A stretch of 9,080 bases of DNA from an uncultured Phascolarctobacterium sp. (GCA_900551335.1 URVO01000044.1:1-9080); one strand, 5' to 3'; positions 1 to 6,692 are shown, counted from the first letter of the stretch. Translations and numbers: made by a program. The notes: generated by a model not told the origin, from the letters alone.

Positions 1-653
1 CCTGCCACAGGGTCACAGACGAGCCCCAGCACGTTTTTAAAGACAATTGCTACTGCAGTACCCACCTGCTTCGGCGTGCCTCCCAGCATGGAAACAGCAG
101 CGCCTGCTGCCATCGCCGCAGCACTGCCGCATTCCGCCTGACAGCCGCCTGTCGCACCTGCCAGAGATGCACGCTCAGCGATAACCATGCCAATGCTGCC
201 TGCAACAACCATGCCGCGCTGCATCGTCTCATCACTCAAATTATAGTGCTTCTTCAGCGAGAAGAAAACACCGGGCAGTACGCCGCTCGCGCCGGCAGTC
301 GGCGCTGCCACGATACGCCCCATCGCCGCATTGCATTCGCCCACGGCAGTGGCATAGATAACTGCATCCGTCGCCTTCTCACCCAAAAGGCTGATAAAGC
401 GCTCGTCTGCTTCGGCCTCAGCCAGACGCTTGGCGTCGCCGCCTGTCAGTCCGCTGTGCGATTTTACGCCGGAAAGGCCGTGCTCTACAGATTTCTCCAT
501 AACGTCCAGCATTTCCTGCATCTTCGCCAGCAAATCCTCAGCACTGCATTCCAGCTCACGCATATTGTATTCTATCAAAAAGTCAGCCAGCGATTGCTGC
601 CACTCCTCAGCCTCAGCAATCCAGCCGTTTAAAGAAAGCATTTCCTTTTTCAT
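1..653 (-). CDS. sdaAA: L-serine dehydratase, iron-sulfur-dependent, alpha subunit (3' end outside window)
   Basis: This is the catalytic subunit of the oxygen-sensitive [4Fe-4S] L-serine dehydratase, which deaminates serine to pyruvate and ammonia in the cytoplasm. The start is the ATG at 653, preceded by a GAGG site that overlaps the TGA stop of the beta-subunit gene, with an 8-nt gap, which suggests translational coupling. About 217 residues are visible of roughly 290 usual for the family; the reading frame is open to the left edge. Family hallmarks in order are SGLTGGDAKR, PTAGASGVLPG, GGCQAECGSAAAMAAG (Cys171 and Cys175) and FKNVLGLVCDPVAG (Cys213). These three cysteines are the likely cluster ligands, by family knowledge. 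The gene is the last visible one of a minus-strand unit after the HutP-like and beta-subunit genes. No disruption is seen in the visible part. Confidence 0.95.
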   Translation of the reverse strand, partial: MKKEMLSLNGWIAEAEEWQQSLADFLIEYNMRELECSAEDLLAKMQEMLDVMEKSVEHGLSGVKSHSGLTGGDAKRLAEAEADERFISLLGEKATDAVIYATAVGECNAAMGRIVAAPTAGASGVLPGVFFSLKKHYNLSDETMQRGMVVAGSIGMVIAERASLAGATGGCQAECGSAAAMAAGAAVSMLGGTPKQVGTAVAIVFKNVLGLVCDPVA

Positions 654-661
654 CGTCTACC

Positions 662-1327
662 TCACAAAACACTGGCGATAAAACGCACTGATTCAATCTG
701 CTGCAGCGCACCGATGAGATTGATAATCTCCTCCGGCACAGCCTCGTCGCATTCGATGACCATGGACGCCATGCCGCCCTTATCGCTGCGGAACAGACGC
801 ATAGTCGCGATATTCACGCCTGCGTTAGCCAGCGTGCTCGTCACGAGCGCAATGACGCCGCGCGTATCAATATGCACCGTCAGGATAGCCGGCAGACGGC
901 CTGTCAGCTCCACAGGGAAGCCGTCTATTTCTGTAACCTTGACCTGACCGCCGCCAATCGACGAGCCGACAATATCACAGCGTGCGCCGTTTGCTCCCGT
1001 CAGCTTAAAGAAAACCGTATTCGGATGCGCCATATTGCCCAAATCTATCTTGTCATAGCTATAGGCAAGACCGCTTTCCTTCGCATAGCGCGCTGCTTCA
1101 GGAATACGCTCATCATCCGGCAGCCAGCCCATGAGACCGGCCAGAAGCGCCATATCCGTACCGTGTCCCCTGGCAGTTTCGGCAAAGGAGCCATGCAGAT
1201 AAATCTCTGCCTTCACAGGCTTTGCGCCCAAAATGCTCGCCGCCAGAAGGCCCAGGCGCACTGCTCCGGCCGTATGCGAGCTGGAGGGGCCAATCATTAC
1301 CGGCCCGATAATATCAAAAATGCTCAT
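662..1327 (-). CDS. sdaAB: L-serine dehydratase, iron-sulfur-dependent, beta subunit
   Basis: This 221-residue protein is the partner subunit of the serine dehydratase encoded just downstream. The N-terminal part carries the family motif GPSSSHTAGAVR (residues 13-24), HGSFAETARGHGTD (45-58), HPNT (101-104) and GSSIGGG (121-127). The C-terminal part from about residue 147 (AILTVHIDTRGVIALV) looks like an ACT domain, a fold often used for amino acid sensing or subunit contact. The length matches separate beta subunits of Bacillota; in E. coli-type enzymes the two parts are fused. The start at 1327 has an AAAGGAAG site 9 nt upstream and lies 12 nt after the stop of the HutP-like gene. The stop overlaps the ribosome binding site of sdaAA. 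Confidence 0.95.
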   Translation of the reverse strand: MSIFDIIGPVMIGPSSSHTAGAVRLGLLAASILGAKPVKAEIYLHGSFAETARGHGTDMALLAGLMGWLPDDERIPEAARYAKESGLAYSYDKIDLGNMAHPNTVFFKLTGANGARCDIVGSSIGGGQVKVTEIDGFPVELTGRLPAILTVHIDTRGVIALVTSTLANAGVNIATMRLFRSDKGGMASMVIECDEAVPEEIINLIGALQQIESVRFIASVL

Positions 1328-1339
1328 AATAATCTTCCT

Positions 1340-1780
1340 TTACTCATCACTTGCAAGCGAACGGTGCGCCAAGCCCACGCACATTTCGTTGAGATTCAGC
1401 ACGCCTACGCCCATATAAATTGCTACGCACAGATGCTCTCCGGCACGTGCGATACCAATCTTGCCGCCGACGTTAAAGCCTACAGCCTTCGTCTTGACCT
1501 GCTCCAGCGCCTCATGCGCCGCACCGGCCACAGCACCTGCGCCGACATGGGTTTCCGTAACCAGTCCCTGACGCTGCGCAGCCACAACTGCACGCTCAAT
1601 AACCTTGACTATCGACGGAATAAACTCGCCGCCAAAATCAACAGCGGTGGAACGGATACCGCTGGCAGCAAGTCTTTCCTTAACCTTGTTTTCCTCTACG
1701 CGGCTGTTCGTCAGCGCAATGCGCAGAGCTGCACGCCCGATTTCGATACTGTTCAGGCAGCATTTTGTGTTCTCATGCAT
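1340..1780 (-). CDS. HutP-family regulatory protein, likely RNA-binding antiterminator-like
   Basis: This 146-residue protein resembles Bacillus HutP (about 148 residues), the L-histidine- and Mg2+-dependent RNA-binding antiterminator of the histidine-use operon. Similarity recalled from the family covers the N-terminal IGRAALRIALTNS (HutP: IGRLSVLLLLNEA), the helix EALEQV after VTETHVGAGAV, and the C-terminal CVAIYMGVGV...CVGLAH (HutP: AVSLYGTIGA...GVGINH). The ATG at 1780 is preceded by AGAGGTG at a good distance. It is the first gene before sdaAB and sdaAA, so a role in controlling serine dehydratase is a reasonable inference. The histidines that bind metal in B. subtilis HutP (73, 77, 138) seem not to be kept at the same places by eye; His78, His89, His116 and His139 are present instead. 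The ligand is unknown, and serine is only a guess from context. Confidence 0.75.
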   Translation of the reverse strand: MHENTKCCLNSIEIGRAALRIALTNSRVEENKVKERLAASGIRSTAVDFGGEFIPSIVKVIERAVVAAQRQGLVTETHVGAGAVAGAAHEALEQVKTKAVGFNVGGKIGIARAGEHLCVAIYMGVGVLNLNEMCVGLAHRSLASDE

Positions 1781-1792
1781 ATTATAACACCT

Positions 1793-1838
1793 CTTTATCC
1801 TAAAAAGCTAAAGTTTTTTCTAAAAGCCTTGTATACAA
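1793..1838 (-). promoter_or_regulatory. AT-rich leader of the HutP-like gene with repeated UAG/AAG triplets and a TTGTATACAA palindrome
   Basis: Read on the minus strand, the leader before the HutP-like gene holds the perfect 10-bp palindrome TTGTATACAA (1829-1838). It is followed by triplets AAG (1830-1828), UAG (1822-1820), UAG (1810-1808), UAG (1802-1800) and AAG (1795-1793), with spacers of 5, 9, 5 and 4 nt. B. subtilis HutP recognises NAG (mainly UAG) triplets spaced 4 nt apart, so the composition is similar but the spacing is not the canonical one. No convincing -35/-10 pair was found here. The functional reading is inference and chance is possible in AT-rich DNA. Confidence 0.3.
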
Positions 1839-1840
1839 CA

Positions 1841-1876
1841 AGCCCCTGCCCCGGCACAAGCACTGGAGCAGGGGCT
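1841..1876 (-). terminator. GC-rich hairpin after the symporter gene; weak terminator or leader structure
   Basis: The arms AGCCCCTGCTCC and GGGGCAGGGGCT (minus strand) form a 12-bp stem with one G-U wobble and a 12-nt loop, starting 12 nt after the symporter stop. On the plus strand the same pair would be a C-A mismatch, so the structure suits minus-strand RNA. The tail is TGTTGTATAC, not a clean U-run, so termination may be partial. It could also be part of a leader that controls read-through into the HutP-like and serine dehydratase genes. Confidence 0.6.
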
Positions 1877-1887
1877 GCAGATTCAAT

Positions 1888-3333
1888 TTAATCCTCGTCG
1901 TCCTCGCTTACTTCGACAACCTCTTTGATTTTATTTTTATCCAATACGGATACTAACAGGAAGGTGATGATGCAAATGGGCCATTCAAAATAAATAACCT
2001 CATTAGCAAAGCTTGCCTTGATACCCTCCAGCGGGCTGCTGGGCATGAACCACAGCGCGATACCGACAAGGCTCACAAGCGTCGTCCAAAAGGCAGAGCT
2101 GCGACGGCACAGGCCGGGCGCAAACATCGTGAAGAAGAATACGCAGGTCAGGCCGCAGGTCATAGACAGACCGGCAATCATCGTCTTAACAATGCCTGCT
2201 GCATTGAAGGCGAACCAAAGCGTCACCAGACCAACAACAAATACAGACAGACGGTTGATAATAATAAATTTATCATCGCTGATAGACGGATTCATAAAGC
2301 GTTTGTAAATATCCTTACTGAACAGCGTTGCTGCACCCAGCAGAATCGTGCAAGCAGTGGATACATCCGCAGCCCACAGAGCAGCCAGCGTTACGCCGCC
2401 AGCCAGCGGGTCAAGCGTCATAACAACCTTCGGCATAGCCAGAGCAGCCTGAGCGACAGGCATTTCCGGATACATAACCTTGCAGACAATGCCCAGCACA
2501 GCGCAGATGAAGCCAACCGGGAAAATCATCAACGCAGCCAGCAGATAGCCGTTACGCGCTGCCTTAGCGTTCTTCGCGCCGCAGGCAATCTGTACAGGGC
2601 CCTGCGCCGTAATCGTCTGGGTAATCATAACAATAACCCAGCCTAAAATAGTTGCCAGTGCCAAGCCGCCGACAGGACTTGCCATAACCTCTGCGTTCGG
2701 CAGCTTGCTCATCACTGCGTCCCAGCCGCCGACATTAGCCACGGACTGTACAGCAGAGTAAATAATACCGATATAAATCAAGCTTACGCTGACAATGTTT
2801 GCCAGACCGCTAGACCACAGGCCGCCGATAAGCGTGATGCCGATGAAGACAACAGCACTCATAATCATGCCGCCCTTGAAGGAGAAAATATCAGGCAGCA
2901 GCGAGGACAGGATTGCACCGCCTGCCATATACTGCAGCGCCGTAATAACGCACATAATAATTACCAGACCAATTGCGGCAATCGCGCGGCCCTTAGTATC
3001 ATAGTAGTACTCAAAGAATTCAGGAATCGTAGAAACCTTCATCGCACGCAGCTTGCCTGCTGCCAAAAGGCCCATAACCACAGCGCCCATAGCCCACGCG
3101 CCATTATACCAGCCCGCTGCCATACCGACGCTGAACGCACGCTGCGCCACGCCAACCGTAGAAGCAGCGCCGACTGCCAGACCTGTCACATTGACGGCGA
3201 CCAAAATCGTACCCAGCTTACGACCTGCAAGCAAAAAGGCTGTAGAGCCTTTATCTGCTTTGTGCTTCGCCCACAAGCTGATGCCAAACAGCAGAGCTAT
3301 GTAGACCACGACAATAACCAATTGAATAGACAT
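1888..3333 (-). CDS. Sodium:solute symporter family (SSS) transporter
   Basis: This 481-residue integral membrane protein belongs to the sodium:solute symporter family (TC 2.A.21), which couples uptake of amino acids, sugars or other small solutes to sodium entry. It begins with a transmembrane segment at MSIQLVIVVVYIALLFGIS, followed by STAFLLAGRKLG and the family-typical GLAVGAASTVGVAQRAF and GWYNGAWAMGAV stretches. Many further hydrophobic segments follow, in keeping with the usual 13 or so, and a short acidic tail (EVVEVSEDDED). I chose the start at 3333 rather than the in-frame ATG at 3417. It is preceded by AAAGGTAG, the protein then starts like the family, and 3417 lies almost at the predicted transcription start. 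Substrate cannot be read from sequence. The downstream serine dehydratase genes suggest serine or another amino acid, but a hairpin separates them. Confidence 0.9.
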   Translation of the reverse strand: MSIQLVIVVVYIALLFGISLWAKHKADKGSTAFLLAGRKLGTILVAVNVTGLAVGAASTVGVAQRAFSVGMAAGWYNGAWAMGAVVMGLLAAGKLRAMKVSTIPEFFEYYYDTKGRAIAAIGLVIIMCVITALQYMAGGAILSSLLPDIFSFKGGMIMSAVVFIGITLIGGLWSSGLANIVSVSLIYIGIIYSAVQSVANVGGWDAVMSKLPNAEVMASPVGGLALATILGWVIVMITQTITAQGPVQIACGAKNAKAARNGYLLAALMIFPVGFICAVLGIVCKVMYPEMPVAQAALAMPKVVMTLDPLAGGVTLAALWAADVSTACTILLGAATLFSKDIYKRFMNPSISDDKFIIINRLSVFVVGLVTLWFAFNAAGIVKTMIAGLSMTCGLTCVFFFTMFAPGLCRRSSAFWTTLVSLVGIALWFMPSSPLEGIKASFANEVIYFEWPICIITFLLVSVLDKNKIKEVVEVSEDDED

Positions 3334-3356
3334 AAAAAATACACTACCTTTCTTCC

Positions 3357-3371
3357 ATGCTGCCAAAGCAT
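3357..3371 (-). other. Small hairpin in the symporter 5' leader
   Basis: The minus-strand leader between the predicted transcription start (about 3426) and the symporter ATG at 3333 is roughly 90 nt. It contains ATGCT-TTGGC-AGCAT, a perfect 5-bp stem with a 5-nt loop placed just before the ribosome binding site. The stem is short and might be chance. No known riboswitch was recognised in the leader. Confidence 0.3.
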
Positions 3372-3432
3372 AATGCTGATGTAAGATAAAAAACCATACT
3401 ACCATCCTACAACGCACAATAATTTGTATTAT

Positions 3433-3441
3433 ATTATACCA
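3433..3441 (-). promoter_or_regulatory. Extended -10 promoter for the symporter gene
   Basis: The minus strand reads TGGTATAAT, a consensus -10 hexamer with a TG dinucleotide in the extended -10 position. No good -35 hexamer lies 16-18 bp upstream (closest matches are T-rich, such as CTTTTC), which is tolerated by extended -10 promoters. Transcription would start near 3426, giving a leader of about 90 nt before the chosen start at 3333. Confidence 0.7.
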
Positions 3442-3449
3442 TATTCGTA

Positions 3450-3468
3450 GCGAAAGAAAAGCTTTCGC
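3450..3468. promoter_or_regulatory. Inverted repeat upstream of the symporter -10; candidate operator
   Basis: Perfect 7-bp arms GCGAAAG and CTTTCGC are separated by 5 nt. The repeat covers the -35 zone of the symporter promoter, the usual place for a repressor or activator site. Its regulator is unknown. Confidence 0.4.
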
Positions 3469-3496
3469 GTAAACTTTTTTCCCGCAGCGCTTTTTT

Positions 3497-3510
3497 GTAA
3501 AATATTTTAC
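3497..3510. promoter_or_regulatory. Perfect 14-bp palindrome, Rex-box-like; candidate operator
   Basis: GTAAAATATTTTAC is a perfect palindrome in the middle of the divergent intergenic region. With its flanks, TTGTAAAATATTTTACGC (3495-3512) resembles the redox-sensor Rex site TTGTGAA-N4-TTCACAA, strongly in the left half and weakly in the right half. It lies about 55 bp upstream of the symporter -10 and about 48 bp upstream of the plus-strand -35 candidate, so it could serve either gene. The Rex assignment is tentative. Confidence 0.35.
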
Positions 3511-3557
3511 GCAAAAATTACTTTCATGCCTGACAGGAAAAAGGATTTTATATTTTT

Positions 3558-3586
3558 TTGTCGAACTGTTTAATGTATGTTATAAC
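3558..3586 (+). promoter_or_regulatory. Sigma-A-type promoter for the TSCPD-corA-yjgR operon
   Basis: TTGTCG and TATAAC are separated by exactly 17 bp, a good match to the housekeeping consensus. The expected start would fall at about 3593, inside the AGGAGG ribosome binding site (3589-3594) of the first gene. Either the leader is extremely short or the real promoter is a different, weaker one further upstream. Confidence 0.45.
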
Positions 3587-3602
3587 ACAGGAGGATTAAA
3601 TT

Positions 3603-3842
3603 ATGTTTAGCTACGCAACCAAGGGAGTCTGCTCCCGCAAGATTACGTTTGATATAGTAGATGGCAAGCTGCACAACGTGCAATTTGAAGGCGGCTGCCC
3701 CGGCAACCTGCTGGCTATCGGCAAGCTTGTAGAAGGCAAGGATGCTTTAGAAATCGCTGAGCTGCTCGCAGGCAACGACTGCCGCGGCCGCGGCACAAGC
3801 TGCGCTGACCAGCTGTCGCAGGCTATCAAAGCCAATATTTAA
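3603..3842 (+). CDS. TSCPD domain-containing small protein (TIGR03905-type)
   Basis: This 79-residue protein consists of one TSCPD domain, the small cysteine-containing module also found at the C-terminus of some vitamin B12-dependent ribonucleotide reductases. The name-giving motif appears as GTSCADQLSQAI (residues 64-75). Four cysteines at positions 10, 32, 60 and 67 could bind metal or take part in thiol chemistry; the function of stand-alone members is not established. The start at 3603 has AGGAGG with an 8-nt spacer. It is the first gene of the plus-strand operon, 34 nt before corA. Confidence 0.85.
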   Translation: MFSYATKGVCSRKITFDIVDGKLHNVQFEGGCPGNLLAIGKLVEGKDALEIAELLAGNDCRGRGTSCADQLSQAIKANI

Positions 3843-3876
3843 TGCCTTAACAAGCTGAAAGAGAGGAGGCTGCGCT

Positions 3877-4827
3877 ATGTATAAGGTCGTAAAAAGCACC
3901 GACCAGGGACTCGACGAGCTGGAATTAGACAATTTAGAAAAGGGCTATTGGCTCAACATAGTGGCGCCTTCTATGGAAGAGCTGCAGGAAATATCTGCGG
4001 CCACAAAAATCCAGATGGATTTTCTCAGCGCCGCACTGGACGAAGAAGAAAAATCGCGTATCGAGGTTGACGATGACCAGATTCTGATTTTGGTCGATAT
4101 TCCTTTTCTGCGCAGTAACAAGGACTACGACACGCTGCCTTTGGGCATTGTCGTAACCGAGATGGGCATTGCCACCATCTGTCTGGAGCCTAACGCCGTT
4201 ACTGCGGATTTTGGCGCGCACAACAGCAAGGTGTTCAGCACCTTCAAGAAAACGCGCTTTCTGTTCCAGATTCTTTATAAATCTGCAACGCTCTATCTGA
4301 AATATATCCGTATCATCATCCGCCGTACTGATGAGCTGGAAATTCACCTGCGTCAGTCGATGGAAAACAATGAGCTGTTCAACTTGCTTGACCTGCAAAA
4401 ATCTCTGACCTACTTCTCCACGTCCCTGCGCAGCAACTCCATTGTGCTCGAGCGTCTGCTGCGTCTGCGCAATGCTACGCAATCCCAGCACCTCGTCAAG
4501 GTCTACGAGGAGGACGAGGATTTGCTCGACGACGTTATCATTGAATATAAGCAGGCTGTCGAGATGGTTGAAATGTACAGCCACATTCTTAACAGCATGA
4601 TGGAAGTATTCGCCAGCATCATCAGCAACAACCTGAACCTGGTCATGAAATTCTTGGCATCTATCACCATCATACTGGCGATTCCGACCTTAATCAGCGG
4701 TCTGTGGGGCATGAACGTCGAGGTTCCCTTCTCCGACAATCCCTACGGCTTTGCCATCGTCGTTTCGCTGGCTGTAATCGTTGCTATCGGCAGCGCCGTG
4801 CTGCTCTGGAAAAAGCGCATGTTCTAA
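3877..4827 (+). CDS. corA: CorA-type magnesium/divalent cation transporter
   Basis: This 316-residue protein fits the CorA family of pentameric Mg2+ (or Co2+/Ni2+) channels of the inner membrane. A long, charged cytoplasmic N-terminal domain with helical stretches (residues 1 to about 250) is followed by two C-terminal transmembrane helices, about 257-277 and 290-311. They are joined by the signature GMN loop (residues 278-280, in LWGMNVEVPF) that forms the pore entry and selectivity filter. The protein ends in the basic tail WKKRMF, as in typical members. The start is preceded by AGGAGG (3864-3869) with a 7-nt spacer. It lies 34 nt after the TSCPD gene and 30 nt before the next gene, so co-transcription is likely. 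Metal preference cannot be read from the sequence. Confidence 0.95.
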   Translation: MYKVVKSTDQGLDELELDNLEKGYWLNIVAPSMEELQEISAATKIQMDFLSAALDEEEKSRIEVDDDQILILVDIPFLRSNKDYDTLPLGIVVTEMGIATICLEPNAVTADFGAHNSKVFSTFKKTRFLFQILYKSATLYLKYIRIIIRRTDELEIHLRQSMENNELFNLLDLQKSLTYFSTSLRSNSIVLERLLRLRNATQSQHLVKVYEEDEDLLDDVIIEYKQAVEMVEMYSHILNSMMEVFASIISNNLNLVMKFLASITIILAIPTLISGLWGMNVEVPFSDNPYGFAIVVSLAVIVAIGSAVLLWKKRMF

Positions 4828-4857
4828 AAAATATTTTGCGTATTTATTGAGGGTTCT

Positions 4858-5088
4858 ATGTCTAAAGTAACACAAGAAAAGCTGCTCGCCGGATTTATCT
4901 TCGGCGACAACGAAAACGAGGAATATATTTATCTTCCCGGCGGCGAGGTCGGCAGCGAGCATCCGCTCTGCGTCCTCGAGCGCGGCGAAGCGCGCGAGGA
5001 TGTGCCGCTGGAGGAAGCGGCACGCCTTGTACACCGTCTGGCCCTGCGTGAATGCAGCCATCCGCTCTGGGGCAAGCGGTCCTACTAA
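4858..5088 (+). CDS. Hypothetical 76-residue protein
   Basis: I do not recognise this protein. It is 76 residues, acidic (many Glu in the first two thirds), without a signal peptide or transmembrane segment, and therefore probably cytoplasmic. Two similar short motifs, SEHPLC (33-38) and CSHPLW, bracket a Glu/Arg/Ala-rich helical stretch (ERGEAREDVPLEEAARLV); they give two Cys and two His residues that could bind a metal. The start at 4858 has a GAGG site with short spacing. Its position on the operon strand, tightly between corA and the ATPase gene with small gaps on both sides, supports it being a real gene. Confidence 0.65.
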   Translation: MSKVTQEKLLAGFIFGDNENEEYIYLPGGEVGSEHPLCVLERGEAREDVPLEEAARLVHRLALRECSHPLWGKRSY

Positions 5089-5111
5089 GATAAGCAAAGG
5101 AGGTAACTCCC

Positions 5112-6686
5112 ATGTATATTGAAAAGCTGCATAAAATCTGGCTCTGTCAAAATGACAAGGGCGGTATTTATATGTATCCAAAAATGGCCAACCGTCACGG
5201 CCTTATCGCCGGCGCCACCGGTACCGGCAAAACAGTAACGCTCAAGGTGCTGGCAGAATCGTTCAGCGAGATGGGCGTTCCCGTTTTTTTGGCCGATATC
5301 AAGGGCGACGTTTCCGGCATGTGCCTGCCCGGTGAGGACAGCGAGGGCTTCCAAAAGCGCCTGCGCAATAAGCTGGGACTGGAAACACAATGGAAATTCA
5401 GCGGCTATCCCGTAACCTTCTGGGATGTTTATGGCAAAAAAGGTCTGCCGGTGCGCACAACCATCTCCGAGATGGGCCCTGACCTTTTGGCACGCCTGCT
5501 GGAGCTTAACGATACGCAGTCCGGCGTGCTCAGCATCGTTTTCCGCGTTGCTGACGACCAGGGCCTGCTGCTGCTCGACTTCAAGGATTTGCGCAGCATG
5601 GTGCAATACGTCGGCGACAACGCCGCCGACTTCAAAACGCAGTACGGCAACATCACTGCCCAAAGCGTCGGTGCTATTCAGCGTGCGCTGCTGCGTCTGG
5701 AGGACCAGGGCGCCAACACCTTCTTCGGTGAGCCTGCGCTCGACATCAAGGACTGGTTCACAACAAACGAAAATGGCCGCGGCATGATTAACCTGCTGCA
5801 TTGCACGGAGCTTTTCCAAAATCCGCTGCTCTACTCCACCTTCCTGCTATGGATGCTCTCCGAGCTTTACGAAATGATGCCGGAGGCAGGCGACCTTGAC
5901 AAGCCGAAGATGGTCTTCTTCTTCGACGAGGCGCACCTGATTTTCAAGGACGCACCTGCGTCGCTGCTTGCCAAGGTAGAGCAGATTGTCCGTCTTATCC
6001 GCTCCAAGGGCATCGGCATCTACTTCATCACGCAGCAGCCTGCCGATGTTCCGGAAAACGTACTGGCACAGCTCGGCAACAAGATTCAGCATGCACTGCG
6101 TGCCTACACGCCGAAGGAGCGCAAGGCGCTCAAGGCTACGGCGCAATCCTTCCGCGCCAACCCAAACCTGGACGCAGAAACAGCCCTCGGCGAGCTTGGT
6201 ACGGGCGAGGTGCTCGTCTCCCTGCTTGACCTCGAAGGCATTCCCACTATCGTGCAGCGTGCCTACGTCATGCCGCCGCGCAGCTATCTGGGCGTTTGCA
6301 GCGAAGACCTGCGCCAGCAGAAAATCGCTGCCAGTCCGCTGTATAGCAAATATGCACACAGCGTCGACCGCGAATCGGCCTACGAAATCCTGACAGGCCG
6401 TGCTGAAGCAGCACAGGAGGAGGCAGAAGCCGCTGCCAAGGCGAAGGAAGCAGAAAAGCAGGCCAAGGAGGACGCCAAAGCGGCGCAGGCAGCAGAGCGC
6501 GAACGCAGAGCGGAGGACCGCCGCCAGGAGCTGGAGCGCAGAGCTGCCGAGCGTGCGTCCCGTCCCACACGTCAGCAGAAAACCATCGTCGACAAGGTTA
6601 TCGACAACACGATTAACACAGCTGCCCGTACCATCGGCACACAAATCGTGCGCGGCATCTTCGGCACGCTGTTTAAAGGCAAATAA
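5112..6686 (+). CDS. yjgR: HerA/YjgR-type helicase-like ATPase (DUF853 family)
   Basis: This 524-residue protein matches the YjgR/DUF853 branch of the HerA-FtsK P-loop ATPases. The Walker A motif GATGTGKT is at residues 34-41, followed by [11 protein letters not shown], typical of the family. Walker B is [13 protein letters not shown], with Asp272-Glu273, and [19 protein letters not shown] resembles the sensor region with its glutamines. From about residue 431 to 486 the chain is rich in Ala, Glu, Lys and Arg and likely forms a coiled coil, and a final segment ([12 protein letters not shown]) is hydrophobic and basic. The molecular role of YjgR is not settled; translocation on DNA is assumed from relatives. 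The start has an AAAGGAGGT site (5096-5104) with good spacing. It is the last gene of the operon and is followed by a terminator. Confidence 0.9.
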   Translation: MYIEKLHKIWLCQNDKGGIYMYPKMANRHGLIAGATGTGKTVTLKVLAESFSEMGVPVFLADIKGDVSGMCLPGEDSEGFQKRLRNKLGLETQWKFSGYPVTFWDVYGKKGLPVRTTISEMGPDLLARLLELNDTQSGVLSIVFRVADDQGLLLLDFKDLRSMVQYVGDNAADFKTQYGNITAQSVGAIQRALLRLEDQGANTFFGEPALDIKDWFTTNENGRGMINLLHCTELFQNPLLYSTFLLWMLSELYEMMPEAGDLDKPKMVFFFDEAHLIFKDAPASLLAKVEQIVRLIRSKGIGIYFITQQPADVPENVLAQLGNKIQHALRAYTPKERKALKATAQSFRANPNLDAETALGELGTGEVLVSLLDLEGIPTIVQRAYVMPPRSYLGVCSEDLRQQKIAASPLYSKYAHSVDRESAYEILTGRAEAAQEEAEAAAKAKEAEKQAKEDAKAAQAAERERRAEDRRQELERRAAERASRPTRQQKTIVDKVIDNTINTAARTIGTQIVRGIFGTLFKGK

Positions 6687-6692
6687 AAAGCA

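Noticed and set aside
872..1891. 339-codon plus-strand frame
   Set aside because: It lies opposite sdaAB, the HutP-like gene and their intergenic leader; the minus-strand proteins match known families, and this frame reads like low-order shadow sequence.
3334..3417. N-terminal extension of the symporter from the ATG at 3417
   Set aside because: The added residues (MRCRMVVWFF...) do not look like the family, the ATG lies about 9 nt from the predicted transcription start, and a better ribosome binding site precedes 3333.
3505..3517. 13-nt direct repeat TTTTACGCAAAAA also at 6734-6746
   Set aside because: Two short AT-rich copies in unrelated contexts (a palindrome flank and a terminator tail) are most simply chance.
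5099..5110. GGAG-CTCC inverted repeat at the ATPase ribosome binding site
   Set aside because: A 4-bp stem is too short to argue for translational control.
5085..5819. 244-codon minus-strand frame
   Set aside because: It is antisense to the N-terminal half of the ATPase, whose Walker A motif proves the plus-strand frame.
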